This document shows, one piece after another, positions 34,133 to 44,443 of a stretch of 44,443 nt of DNA. The notes under the pieces were generated by a model, which saw only the letters and a list, made by a program, of their open reading frames with translations, made no database searches and was not told the DNA's origin. The stretch is from Pseudomonas sp. PIC25 (lineage in GTDB: Bacteria > Pseudomonadota > Gammaproteobacteria > Pseudomonadales > Pseudomonadaceae). Position numbers and translations under genes: made by a program. Every line of letters starts with the position of its first letter. The first letter of the stretch is position 1. Location of the stretch: the NCBI RefSeq assembly GCF_002286785.1, contig NZ_MUJY01000163.1, positions 1 to 44,443 on the forward strand, read 5' to 3'.

Positions 34133-34424
34133 TGACTGTATCTCCATATGGTGCGGATAAACGCACGGATACAGCCTGGCTTCCGTGTCGGCTCGCTGGT
34201 GAGCTTCGTTTATGACCCTCCCGCTCGTGGGCGGTGCTTGCCGTTCGTCGGCTGGCAGAGGGGCGTGATCGACTGCACGGTTCGTGCGGCAGATCGGCAC
34301 ATCGTCTGCCTTCTCTCGCCGAACCGGTGCGCCGTCTGCGGGTCTCTCGCTAGACTGGGCTGCTCTGCGGCATCGTCCGCACTATCATGTCGCCCCCGAT
34401 TTCCATCCTTTCAAGGAGCAACCC

Positions 34425-35368
<944 letters not shown>

Positions 35369-35372
<4 letters not shown>

Positions 35373-36121
35373 AGATCCGTATAGCGCTCGATGATGCGGG
35401 GAATGTCGCCGTTCTCGTAGCCACGGCGAATGACTTCGTTGAAGGCGCGTAGCGTCGCGCCACGGTGCAGGCTCTTGTGGAAGGCGAGGTAGTTGGGATC
35501 GCGCAGCAAGGGGATGGGCAGTACCTCGAATTCATCCGCCCGTGACGCCAGTTCGGCGTCCTGTTGCAGGGCGCGGAGCAGGCCGGCGCGGCCGGGGTTG
35601 ATCAGGGCCGCGTCGATGCGACCGGCGAGCAGCTTTCTCAGGCGCATCGTCGGTCCGTTGTCCTCCACCACCACCAGGCTGCCTTCCCGTTTCGCCCGTT
35701 CGAAGGCTTCGCCGAACGAGCCTCCCAGGCCGATGCCGACCCGGCGCCCACGCAGGTCCTCGATGTGCTTGAACGGAAAGGCCTGGCCCCGGCGCACCAC
35801 CACGATGACCTCGTCATAGAACACCGGCTCGGAGTAGTCGAAGATGCCCAGCCGTTCCTCGGTCATCGACAGGCCGATGATGCCCGCCCGCGCGTGCTCG
35901 GCCATGTTGTAGGCCCGTGCCCAGGGATAGAGCTGGAGGTCGAAGCGTTCATCTTCCAGCACCTCGTCGGCGTAGCGCACGATATCCGCCAGGATGCCCA
36001 GCGTCTGCCCTTTCTCGCTGTAGATCTTCGGCGGCGAATAGGCATTGCCCACCAGCGGCGTCTCCTCGGCCGTGGCGTGCAGGGAGAGGAGCAAAAGCAG
36101 GCAAAGTACAAGGTGGCGCAT
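35369..36121 (-). CDS. Periplasmic solute-binding protein, family 3 type
   Basis: The 250-residue protein has a signal peptide ([18 protein letters not shown]). The family 3 fold shows [72 protein letters not shown] and [16 protein letters not shown]. It differs clearly from the three tandem paralogues at 13182-15630. No transporter genes are adjacent, so its role cannot be fixed. Confidence 0.82.
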
Positions 36122-36222
36122 CCCGATATCCCGTCAGGCGGGGCCTTTCGGCCCGATCGTCAGCAACCATAGCAAGCCGGATAGGGCTCTGCCGCCGCTC
36201 CGTTCGGGTTTTGTGCCCCCCG

Positions 36223-37278
36223 TCAATGGAGCAATGTGTCGGACACCAGACTGCCAAGCGTTTCGAGCGTCTGCGCGGCCTGTTCCTGCCCGGCTCCTTC
36301 GACGCAGGCGGCGATCACGATGGGCTGTTCGCTCTTCGGATCGATGATGCCCATGTGGCAGGCCCGCTCGAACTGGGTTCCGGTCTTCTGGGCGAACGGG
36401 ACGTCCTTGCCGAGCCCGGCTTCGAGGCGGTAGGCGTGGTACTCATCGAGCCCCATCAGGTCGAGCAGGAGGTCGGTGTTCGCCCGGGACAGCAGGTGGC
36501 CGCGCGCCAGTTTTTCCAGCATGCCTCCGTAGGCGCGCAGGGTAGCGGCATTGAGGCGGCGCGCATAGTAGCGCTGGTAGGCCTGCTTCAGGTTGTCCGC
36601 ACGCAGCTCGGAAAGATCGACGTCGAGTGTCCTGGCCAGGGCTCGCACCCGCTCCCGGCCCAGTGGGGCCGATGCCAACTGGATGATGTCGCGGTTGCTC
36701 AGGTTCGCCGCGTCGGGATGCAGCTCGCGGTACAGCTCGTGGCGCACCCGCAGCAACGAGGTGATGTAGCCGAAGCCCTGGTCGGCCATGCTCGACGCAA
36801 TGCGCCGGTTCAGTTCGTCTTCGCCGATGCGGTTGATCAACATGTCGGCGGCGGTACTGTCGCTGCGCTGCAGCATTTCTTCCAGCAGCGTTTTCAGGTC
36901 GTATTCGCTGCCGGGGTCCTGCCAGGCCAGGCCGCCGGAGCCGTCCACCTTGTCCTCGTTGCGCAGGGCGAGCCGCTGATTCAGCGGCCATACGCCTTCA
37001 TCGACGCGTTGCAGGGTGGCGATGGCCACCGGGACCTTAACCGCCGAGGCCAGGTACCAGTAGCGTCCGGCCTGATGGTCGAGCTCGCCGTCGTCGCCCA
37101 GGTGCTTGATGTACACGCCGAGGTCGCCGGGTGTGCGTTGGTCCAGCCGGAGAATTTTCCCTTGAAGTTGCTCGACCCAGGGTGGTTCCGGCGCGCTGCG
37201 CAGTGCCGCCCAGACCAGTGCCCCGCATAACAGGGCGACTACCGGCAGGGCGGCAATCAGCAACGAACGTGTTCTCAT
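36223..37278 (-). CDS. Class A beta-lactamase-fold serine hydrolase (paralogue 2)
   Basis: The 351-residue protein has an N-terminal membrane anchor (about 6-26) and a periplasmic penicillin-binding/beta-lactamase-2 fold. Motifs are SAVK (78-81), S-D-S (139-141) where class A enzymes have SDN, and QKTGTQ. No clear class A Glu166 motif is seen. It could be a DD-peptidase-like or other serine hydrolase rather than an antibiotic-resistance enzyme. Its ATG overlaps the stop of the upstream paralogue (ATGA). Confidence 0.72.
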   Translation of the reverse strand: MRTRSLLIAALPVVALLCGALVWAALRSAPEPPWVEQLQGKILRLDQRTPGDLGVYIKHLGDDGELDHQAGRYWYLASAVKVPVAIATLQRVDEGVWPLNQRLALRNEDKVDGSGGLAWQDPGSEYDLKTLLEEMLQRSDSTAADMLINRIGEDELNRRIASSMADQGFGYITSLLRVRHELYRELHPDAANLSNRDIIQLASAPLGRERVRALARTLDVDLSELRADNLKQAYQRYYARRLNAATLRAYGGMLEKLARGHLLSRANTDLLLDLMGLDEYHAYRLEAGLGKDVPFAQKTGTQFERACHMGIIDPKSEQPIVIAACVEGAGQEQAAQTLETLGSLVSDTLLH

Positions 37279-38381
37279 CGCTGCGCCTCCAATTCCTCCG
37301 GCGCCGGCAGCAGCGCACCGGATTGCCAGACAGCTTGGCCCACCAGGCGCAGCGCGGTTTCCGAGCGGGCCAGCGACGAATCGCCACGGGTGCAGGCGGC
37401 GACGATCAGGCGCTTGTCGCCGCCCGTCCCGGCGGTACGGACGATGCCGAGGTCGCAGAAGCGGGAACGCTGGGTGCCGGTCTTGTGGAGGAACGCCGCG
37501 ACGGTTGGCAGCCCGGCCTTGATCCGCTTGCGTCCGGTGGCGACGCGTTCCATCAGCCCCAACAGATGGGCGCTGCCCTCGGCTCCCAGGGCCTTGCCGT
37601 TGACCAGGGCTTCCAGCAGCTCGCCGTAGGCGCTGAGCCGGGCGGAGTTGAGCCGGGTGGCGTAATAGGCTTCGAAGGCTTCGCCCAGGCTGAGTGGGCG
37701 CAGTTGGGTGGGGGCGACGCCGAGCTGTCGGGCGAGAGTGGCGCGCCGGGCCGTGTCGCTGCGTTGTTGCTTCAATTGCAGGAAATCCCGGCCACTCAGG
37801 CAGAACGCGGCCGGATGCAACTGACTGTAGGCATGCCGGCGGACGTCCGCCAGCGAGGTGATTGGTTGGAAGCCGCCCGGCACCAGCTCCTCCACGACCC
37901 GATTGACCGCCTCGATGCCGACCAGCCGGATCAGGCGGTCGGAGGCGCTGTTGTCGCTGTGGATCACCATTTGTTCGAGGAGGAAGCGCACGCTGAGCCG
38001 CGTACCTGGCGGATGACGATTGGTCTCGCCGGCGCCATCGACGTAGTCGGACACTTCCAGGAGCAGGCGATCATCGAGCGCGAACTCGCCACGCTCCACG
38101 CCACGCAGAACGGCGATGGCCACTGGCACCTTGATCCCTGAGGCCAGATACCAGGTTTCTTCGCCACGAAAGGAGATCGACAGGCCGCTATCCAGATCCT
38201 TGGCGAAGACGCCGAGTTCGCCGGGGTAGTCGGCGTCGATCCGGCTCAGTTCCTCGAGCAGCCGCTCGGGCCAGCCGAGGCCGGCGTCTTGCGGGGTTGC
38301 CGCAGTGGCCAGCGCGCAGAGCAGAAGGAGCCCAGGAAGCGGGAGGAAACGCGCGGAAGTCGGCAACCGTGATCGAGGCAT
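37275..38381 (-). CDS. Class A beta-lactamase-fold serine hydrolase (paralogue 1)
   Basis: The 368-residue protein has a signal peptide (GLLLLCALATA). The serine hydrolase fold shows SGIK (81-84), SDN (142-144), and HKTGTQ. It shares long aligned blocks with the next gene (PGELGVF.K.L, WYLASGIKVPVAIA.L, FEAYYATRLNSA.L.AYG.LLE). The pair arose by tandem duplication and is translationally coupled. Catalysis looks possible; the substrate is unknown. Confidence 0.72.
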   Translation of the reverse strand: MPRSRLPTSARFLPLPGLLLLCALATAATPQDAGLGWPERLLEELSRIDADYPGELGVFAKDLDSGLSISFRGEETWYLASGIKVPVAIAVLRGVERGEFALDDRLLLEVSDYVDGAGETNRHPPGTRLSVRFLLEQMVIHSDNSASDRLIRLVGIEAVNRVVEELVPGGFQPITSLADVRRHAYSQLHPAAFCLSGRDFLQLKQQRSDTARRATLARQLGVAPTQLRPLSLGEAFEAYYATRLNSARLSAYGELLEALVNGKALGAEGSAHLLGLMERVATGRKRIKAGLPTVAAFLHKTGTQRSRFCDLGIVRTAGTGGDKRLIVAACTRGDSSLARSETALRLVGQAVWQSGALLPAPEELEAQR

Positions 38382-38497
38382 GGCGAAAGGAGCGTACTGG
38401 CGCGGGGCGATACAGTTCTAGACGCGGCCGGGCGGGGGTTGTTCCGGGTGCCTTGGGGATGGCTATGAGCCAATCGCGAGTGAAGCCTATGGTGTAG

Positions 38498-38516
38498 GGG
38501 CGAAATTTATTCGCCC
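38498..38516. repeat. REP-like hairpin GGGCGAA-ATTTA-TTCGCCC
   Basis: The same 7-bp stem occurs at 23309-23326 with another loop. It lies 9 bp beyond the stop of the YkgJ-like gene and may act in 3'-end formation. Confidence 0.65.
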
Positions 38517-38524
38517 TGCGCCCA

Positions 38525-38926
38525 TCAGCCCTGGTTTTTCGGCCGATACGCGCAATAGCCCGGACGAGGGCCTATTCTGGGATGGTTGCGGCAGGTATCC
38601 GGGCGCTTCGTGTAGATGGTACAGAGCCGCGTCTTCCGGTCCAGGTAGAGGCAATCACCGTTCGCCAGGCGGGTGAGGGTGAACACTTCCTGCTTGTGGT
38701 TGAAGTGTTCGACGATGCCGTCCTTCATCAATCGCTTGGCGATCTGCTTGGCCGGTTCGCCGCGCTCGAATTCGTCGACCAGCCCGATGCGGATCAGATC
38801 GCCGATGCGCACTTCCACCGGCAGGGTGCAGCAGCTCGCCATGCAGTCGCGGCACAGGCTGTCCTTGTATTTCACCCAGGTTTCCAGGCGGTCGATGTCG
38901 GCGGCGGCGATGATCGGCTTTTTCAT
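38525..38926 (-). CDS. YkgJ-like cysteine cluster protein
   Basis: The 133-residue protein carries CRDCMASCC near the N-terminus and GDCLYLD, LCTIYTKRPDTCRNH and PGYC further on. This is the zinc- or iron-chelating pattern of the YkgJ (UPF0153) family. No signal peptide is seen. The precise role is unknown. The ATG at 38926 gives the conserved MKKPIIA start; the frame is open further upstream without support. Confidence 0.85.
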   Translation of the reverse strand: MKKPIIAAADIDRLETWVKYKDSLCRDCMASCCTLPVEVRIGDLIRIGLVDEFERGEPAKQIAKRLMKDGIVEHFNHKQEVFTLTRLANGDCLYLDRKTRLCTIYTKRPDTCRNHPRIGPRPGYCAYRPKNQG

Positions 38927-39110
38927 GCTCGGGTCTGCGAAGAATGCACGGCGGGCGCGGATGATAGCGACCGCCATGGGTTTTGCCAGCCTTGTCCGCT
39001 GGCCGGCGCGCCCGACCGATTTTTTCCGAACCCTGGGTTCCTGCCGGGGGTCACAACGCTGAGATCGGAAGAAGATCCGCTGTACATTCACAGCCTACGA
39101 GGACGCAGCA

Positions 39111-41561
<2,451 letters not shown>

Positions 41562-41657
41562 TCGGCCTGGCGCCGGAATGACCATCAACGCTTCCGGCGG
41601 CCCGCGCCTCGGGCCGCTCGGCTATGCTGCGTCTGATCGGGAGGAAGCGGATAGGCC

Positions 41658-43088
41658 ATGGAGTTCCACCTGCTGGGGTATCTGCTCGCTGGCGTCCAGA
41701 CGCTCGGCGTGCTGGCGGCCATTCATGCGGTGTTGACCGTGCGTACCGCCCAGGGTGCCATCGCCTGGGCCATTTCCCTGGTGTTCATGCCTTACCTGAC
41801 GCTGCTGCCGTACCTGGTGTTCGGCCGCAACCGTTTCGATGCCTACATCCGCGCGCGGCGCGAGGCCGATCACGAGATGCGCCGGGCCATGGTCGACGTG
41901 GACTGGCGGCCCTGGGTGGAAGAGGCCCAGGCTGCTCGCGAGAGCGAGGCCTACCGGGGCCTGCGGGTCCTGGCGAAGCTGGCGCGCCAGCCGACCCTGG
42001 CGAACAACCGGGTACGCCTGCTGATCGATGGCGACGCCACCTTCGATGCGATTCTCCAGGCCATTGCCGAGGCACGGCAGGTCGTACTGGTGCAGTTCTT
42101 CATCATCCGTGACGATCCGCTCGGGCGGCGTCTGCAAGCGGCGCTGTTGGAGCGGGCAGCCGCCGGTGTGCGGGTGTTCGTGCTGTTCGACAGTATCGGC
42201 AGCCATGCGCTGCCTCGTAGCTACGTGCAGCGGTTGCGCGACGGCGGTGTGCAGGTGCACGGCTTTTCCGCACGCGGCGGGATGATCAACCGTTTCCAGC
42301 TCAACTTCCGCAACCACCGCAAGATCGTCGTGGTGGACGGGCTGCGCGGGTTCGTCGGCGGGCTCAACGTCGGCGAGGAATACCTGGGCCTCAAGCCGCC
42401 GCTGGCGCCCTGGCGCGACACCCACCTGGAGATCCGTGGGCCGGCCCTGGCCTGCCTTCAGGAATCCTTCGCCGAGGACTGGTTCTGGGTGACCCGGCGC
42501 TTGCCGCCGCTGCTGCTACCGGATGCCTACGAGAGCGGCGGGGTGATCTGCCAGGTGGTGACCAGCGGGCCGGCGGATGCCCAAGAAACCGGCTCGCTGC
42601 TGTTCGTCGCGGCGATCCATGCGGCGCGCCAGCGGGTGTGGATCACCAGCCCCTACTTCGTACCCGACGAGGCGGTGTTCGCTGCCCTGCGCCTGGCCGT
42701 GATGCGCGGCGTGGAGGTGCGCATCCTGCTGCCGTCGCGGGCGGACCACCGGGTGGTCTACGCGGCGTCCAGCCTTTACGCCTACGAGGCGGCCACGGCC
42801 GGTATCCGGGTGTACCGCTACGTGCCGGGCTTCCTGCATCAGAAGGTGATGCTGATCGACGACAGCGCCGCGGCGGTGGGCAGCGCCAACCTGGACAACC
42901 GCTCCTTCCGGTTGAACTTCGAGGTGACGGTGTTCACCGTCGACACCGCCTTTGCCAGCGGGGTGGAGCGCATGCTGCTCGACGATTTCGCCCAGGCACG
43001 TGAGCTAGGCGTGGAAGATCGCCGCCGTCTGCGTCATTTGCAACGGCTCGGCATGCGGGTGGCGCGGCTGATTTCGCCGATTCTCTGA
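41658..43088 (+). CDS. cls: Cardiolipin synthase (PLD family)
   Basis: The enzyme joins phosphatidylglycerol molecules to form cardiolipin at the inner membrane. The 476 residues have two N-terminal membrane helices (about 3-25 and 32-55) and two HKD motifs, [10 protein letters not shown] and [22 protein letters not shown], each with its GS/GG partner. The length fits ClsA-type enzymes. GGGAGGAAG lies upstream of the ATG. Confidence 0.94.
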   Translation: MEFHLLGYLLAGVQTLGVLAAIHAVLTVRTAQGAIAWAISLVFMPYLTLLPYLVFGRNRFDAYIRARREADHEMRRAMVDVDWRPWVEEAQAARESEAYRGLRVLAKLARQPTLANNRVRLLIDGDATFDAILQAIAEARQVVLVQFFIIRDDPLGRRLQAALLERAAAGVRVFVLFDSIGSHALPRSYVQRLRDGGVQVHGFSARGGMINRFQLNFRNHRKIVVVDGLRGFVGGLNVGEEYLGLKPPLAPWRDTHLEIRGPALACLQESFAEDWFWVTRRLPPLLLPDAYESGGVICQVVTSGPADAQETGSLLFVAAIHAARQRVWITSPYFVPDEAVFAALRLAVMRGVEVRILLPSRADHRVVYAASSLYAYEAATAGIRVYRYVPGFLHQKVMLIDDSAAAVGSANLDNRSFRLNFEVTVFTVDTAFASGVERMLLDDFAQARELGVEDRRRLRHLQRLGMRVARLISPIL

Positions 43089-43179
43089 TGCGCCTGCGGG
43101 CGACGAGCGGAACGGTGCCCGTTCATCGGGGCTCTAATACGATAACGCCGGCCTCGCCGGTTTCGAACGAGGACTCCCG

Positions 43180-43698
43180 ATGATCAGGAAAGGCACACCG
43201 GATGACCTGGAAGCGGTGCTGACGATATGGCTGGAAGCCTCCCTGCATGCCCATGACTTCATCGAGCCGGCCTTCTGGCAGAGCAAACTGGAGGATATGC
43301 GCAATCATTACCTGCCCAGTGCCGATGTCTGGGTCTTCGAGGAAAACGGCGTAATCCTCGGTTTCTTCGCCTTGCAGGCCCATGTGCTGGCGGCGTTGTT
43401 CGTTTCTCCTTCGCAGCATGGTCGCGGTATCGGCTCCAGGCTGCTGGAGAAAGCCAAGTCCCTGGCCGACGGGCTGGAGTTGTCGGTCTATCAGCGCAAC
43501 AGTGACGCCGTGGCCTTTTACCAGCGCCATGGCTTCCGGCAGATCGATCTGCGTACCGACGCGCGCGCCGGGCATGTCGAACTGGTCATGAAGCAGATCG
43601 ATGAAATGGCGCCGGTCGAGCGCCGGATCGCGGATCAGGGAGACGTCGCCTTGCTGATCGGCTCCCCGGTACCGATGGCTTCGTCGCCGGAAAGCTGA
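43180..43698 (+). CDS. GNAT family N-acetyltransferase
   Basis: The 172-residue GNAT fold starts MIRKGTPDDLEAVLTIWLEAS. The acetyl-CoA loop is VSPSQHGRGIGSRLLE, followed by LSVYQRNSDAVAFYQRHGF. It resembles the YiaC/putative acetyltransferase group, with substrate unknown. A C-terminal extension of about 25 residues is beyond the domain. Confidence 0.88.
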   Translation: MIRKGTPDDLEAVLTIWLEASLHAHDFIEPAFWQSKLEDMRNHYLPSADVWVFEENGVILGFFALQAHVLAALFVSPSQHGRGIGSRLLEKAKSLADGLELSVYQRNSDAVAFYQRHGFRQIDLRTDARAGHVELVMKQIDEMAPVERRIADQGDVALLIGSPVPMASSPES

Positions 43699-43709
43699 CG
43701 GGGAGCGCC

Positions 43710-43734
43710 GGGGCGACGCACGGAGCGTCGCCCC
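43710..43734. terminator. Strong stem-loop between convergent genes
   Basis: GGGGCGACGC-ACGGA-GCGTCGCCCC has a perfect 10-bp stem without T-runs. It lies between the GNAT and the convergent glycine-zipper gene and could be a REP-type element or shared terminator. Confidence 0.6.
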
Positions 43735-43749
43735 TATGGAGCAGCCGTC

Positions 43750-44208
43750 TCAGTGGTGGCGGTGCTTCTTCCAGTGTTTCTTGTGCTTGCGGCCGTAGCG
43801 GTGGTCGTCGTCATGGTCACGGACGTAGTAGTGGCGGCCGCCTTCGCTGCCACCGTCACCGTAATGGTTGCCCAGCGCACTACCGGCGCCGCCACCCACT
43901 GCTGCGCCAATCACGCCGCCGGTGGTGCCACCGACTTTCTGGCCGATCACGTTGCCACCGGCCGCACCCAGGCCGCCGCCAATCGCCGCTTCGGTCTTGC
44001 TGCCGCGGTTGGCGCTCACCGCGCCGCCGGCTGCGCCACCCAGGCCGGCCCCGATGGCCGCGCCGGTATCGCCGCCGACCTGCTGGCCGACCACCGAACC
44101 TAACGCCCCGCCCAGCGCCCCGCCCACGGCGGCCTGGGTATCGCCACCGAAGGCGGCGCCGCTGGCCAGTCCCAGGGACAGTAAAAGCATCGACGAGAAG
44201 TTCTTCAT
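43750..44208 (-). CDS. Glycine-zipper envelope protein with His/Lys-rich tail
   Basis: The 152-residue protein has a signal peptide (MKNFSSMLLLSLGLASGAAFG). About 90 residues of glycine-zipper repeats follow, of the kind GGALGGALGSVVGQQVGG and GAAIGAGLGGAAGGAV, alternating with short linkers. Such repeats often form membrane-embedded helix pairs. The C-terminus (DDDHRYGRKHKKHWKK and further His) is strongly charged and could bind metal or polyanion. Function is unknown. The following 44209-44387 shows no further gene. Confidence 0.75.
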   Translation of the reverse strand: MKNFSSMLLLSLGLASGAAFGGDTQAAVGGALGGALGSVVGQQVGGDTGAAIGAGLGGAAGGAVSANRGSKTEAAIGGGLGAAGGNVIGQKVGGTTGGVIGAAVGGGAGSALGNHYGDGGSEGGRHYYVRDHDDDHRYGRKHKKHWKKHRHH

Positions 44209-44387
44209 GAAAGGGACAGCCTCTGTGGGGTTGACGGGCCGATCCTCGCCTTCGGATCACGCGCTCCGCAAGCGCCAGCCGACGAGTTGCACGTACTTTC
44301 TCGCATGGTGTAAGTAGTTGTTTTTTATCGGGAACTTAGCGAAAGCGAAACGGTCGCATATTGCTTCGGGGCGCCTGTTTCGACACG

Positions 44388-44443
44388 CTCTCACCTCTCA
44401 CCTCTCACCTCTCACCTCTCACCTCTCACCTCTCACCTCTCAC
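44388..44443. repeat. Perfect heptanucleotide tandem repeat (8 visible copies)
   Basis: CTCTCAC is repeated eight times without error from 44388 to the window end, so the array continues beyond. A 7-bp unit shifts the reading frame and can vary in number by slippage. Whether it lies in a gene, leader or spacer depends on sequence outside the window. Confidence 0.95.

Noticed and set aside
36223..38381. Acquired antibiotic-resistance beta-lactamase
   Set aside because: Motifs are of the general serine hydrolase fold, one copy has SDS instead of SDN, no omega-loop Glu motif is clear, and the genes match the core composition with no mobile element nearby.
44332..44358. AlgU-type promoter GAACTT-N16-TCGCA
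   Set aside because: The -10 part differs from TCTGA at two of five positions and no gene start is visible downstream in the window.
44388..44443. CRISPR array
   Set aside because: The repeats are 7 bp, contiguous and without spacers, so this is a simple tandem repeat.

Overview
The window is chromosomal DNA of a GC-rich gammaproteobacterium. Gene content and order (yggX-mutY-asmA, hisBHAF, ctpA, gpmI, yibN-grxC-secB, ntrBC, glnA, thiI, typA) point to Pseudomonas, most likely the P. aeruginosa group or a close relative. I infer this from remembered synteny, not from a search. No CRISPR array, rRNA, phage or replication origin is visible.

Positions 1-2981 are accessory. The window opens in the last 26 codons of an IS66-type transposase and its right inverted repeat. 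A small island of about 2.7 kb then sits at the 3' end of a tRNA-Phe gene, flanked by an exact 36-bp direct repeat. It holds a decayed tyrosine integrase and an operon joined by ATGA overlaps: a 31-codon ORF, an XRE/ImmA-type metallopeptidase-repressor, and a DUF4411 PIN-like protein. This looks like a toxin-antitoxin or stress module.

3073-9913: asmA-mutY-yggX form a tightly overlapped operon. A FAD oxidoreductase is divergent from an internally deleted Hsp20 gene that has an Anr-type box. A sterol-desaturase-family membrane protein and a PanZ-like acetyltransferase follow.

10035-15630: histidine biosynthesis (hisB, hisH, hisA, hisF), then three tandem paralogous periplasmic solute-binding proteins with no transporter genes nearby.

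15664-20740 (minus strand): envelope and glycolysis genes, namely a YibQ-like deacetylase, CtpA protease, an EnvC-like murein hydrolase activator and GpmI. 20878-23050: yibN-grxC-secB, then trmL divergent from a small membrane protein, their start codons sharing one CATG.

23051-29206 is the nitrogen-control region: ntrC, ntrB, two DUF4124 proteins and glnA. NtrC-type dyads and sigma-54 elements lie before ntrB and glnA. A third, orphan sigma-54 element lies between ntrC and its neighbour and may drive a small RNA.

29207-44443: thiI, typA, a beta-helix secreted protein, a YedI-like membrane protein, a fourth solute-binding protein, two coupled beta-lactamase-fold proteins, a YkgJ-like Cys-cluster protein, glgP, a cardiolipin synthase, a GNAT and a glycine-zipper protein. 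The window ends inside a perfect 7-bp tandem repeat. REP-like repeats occur before hisA, at the thiI end and before typA.
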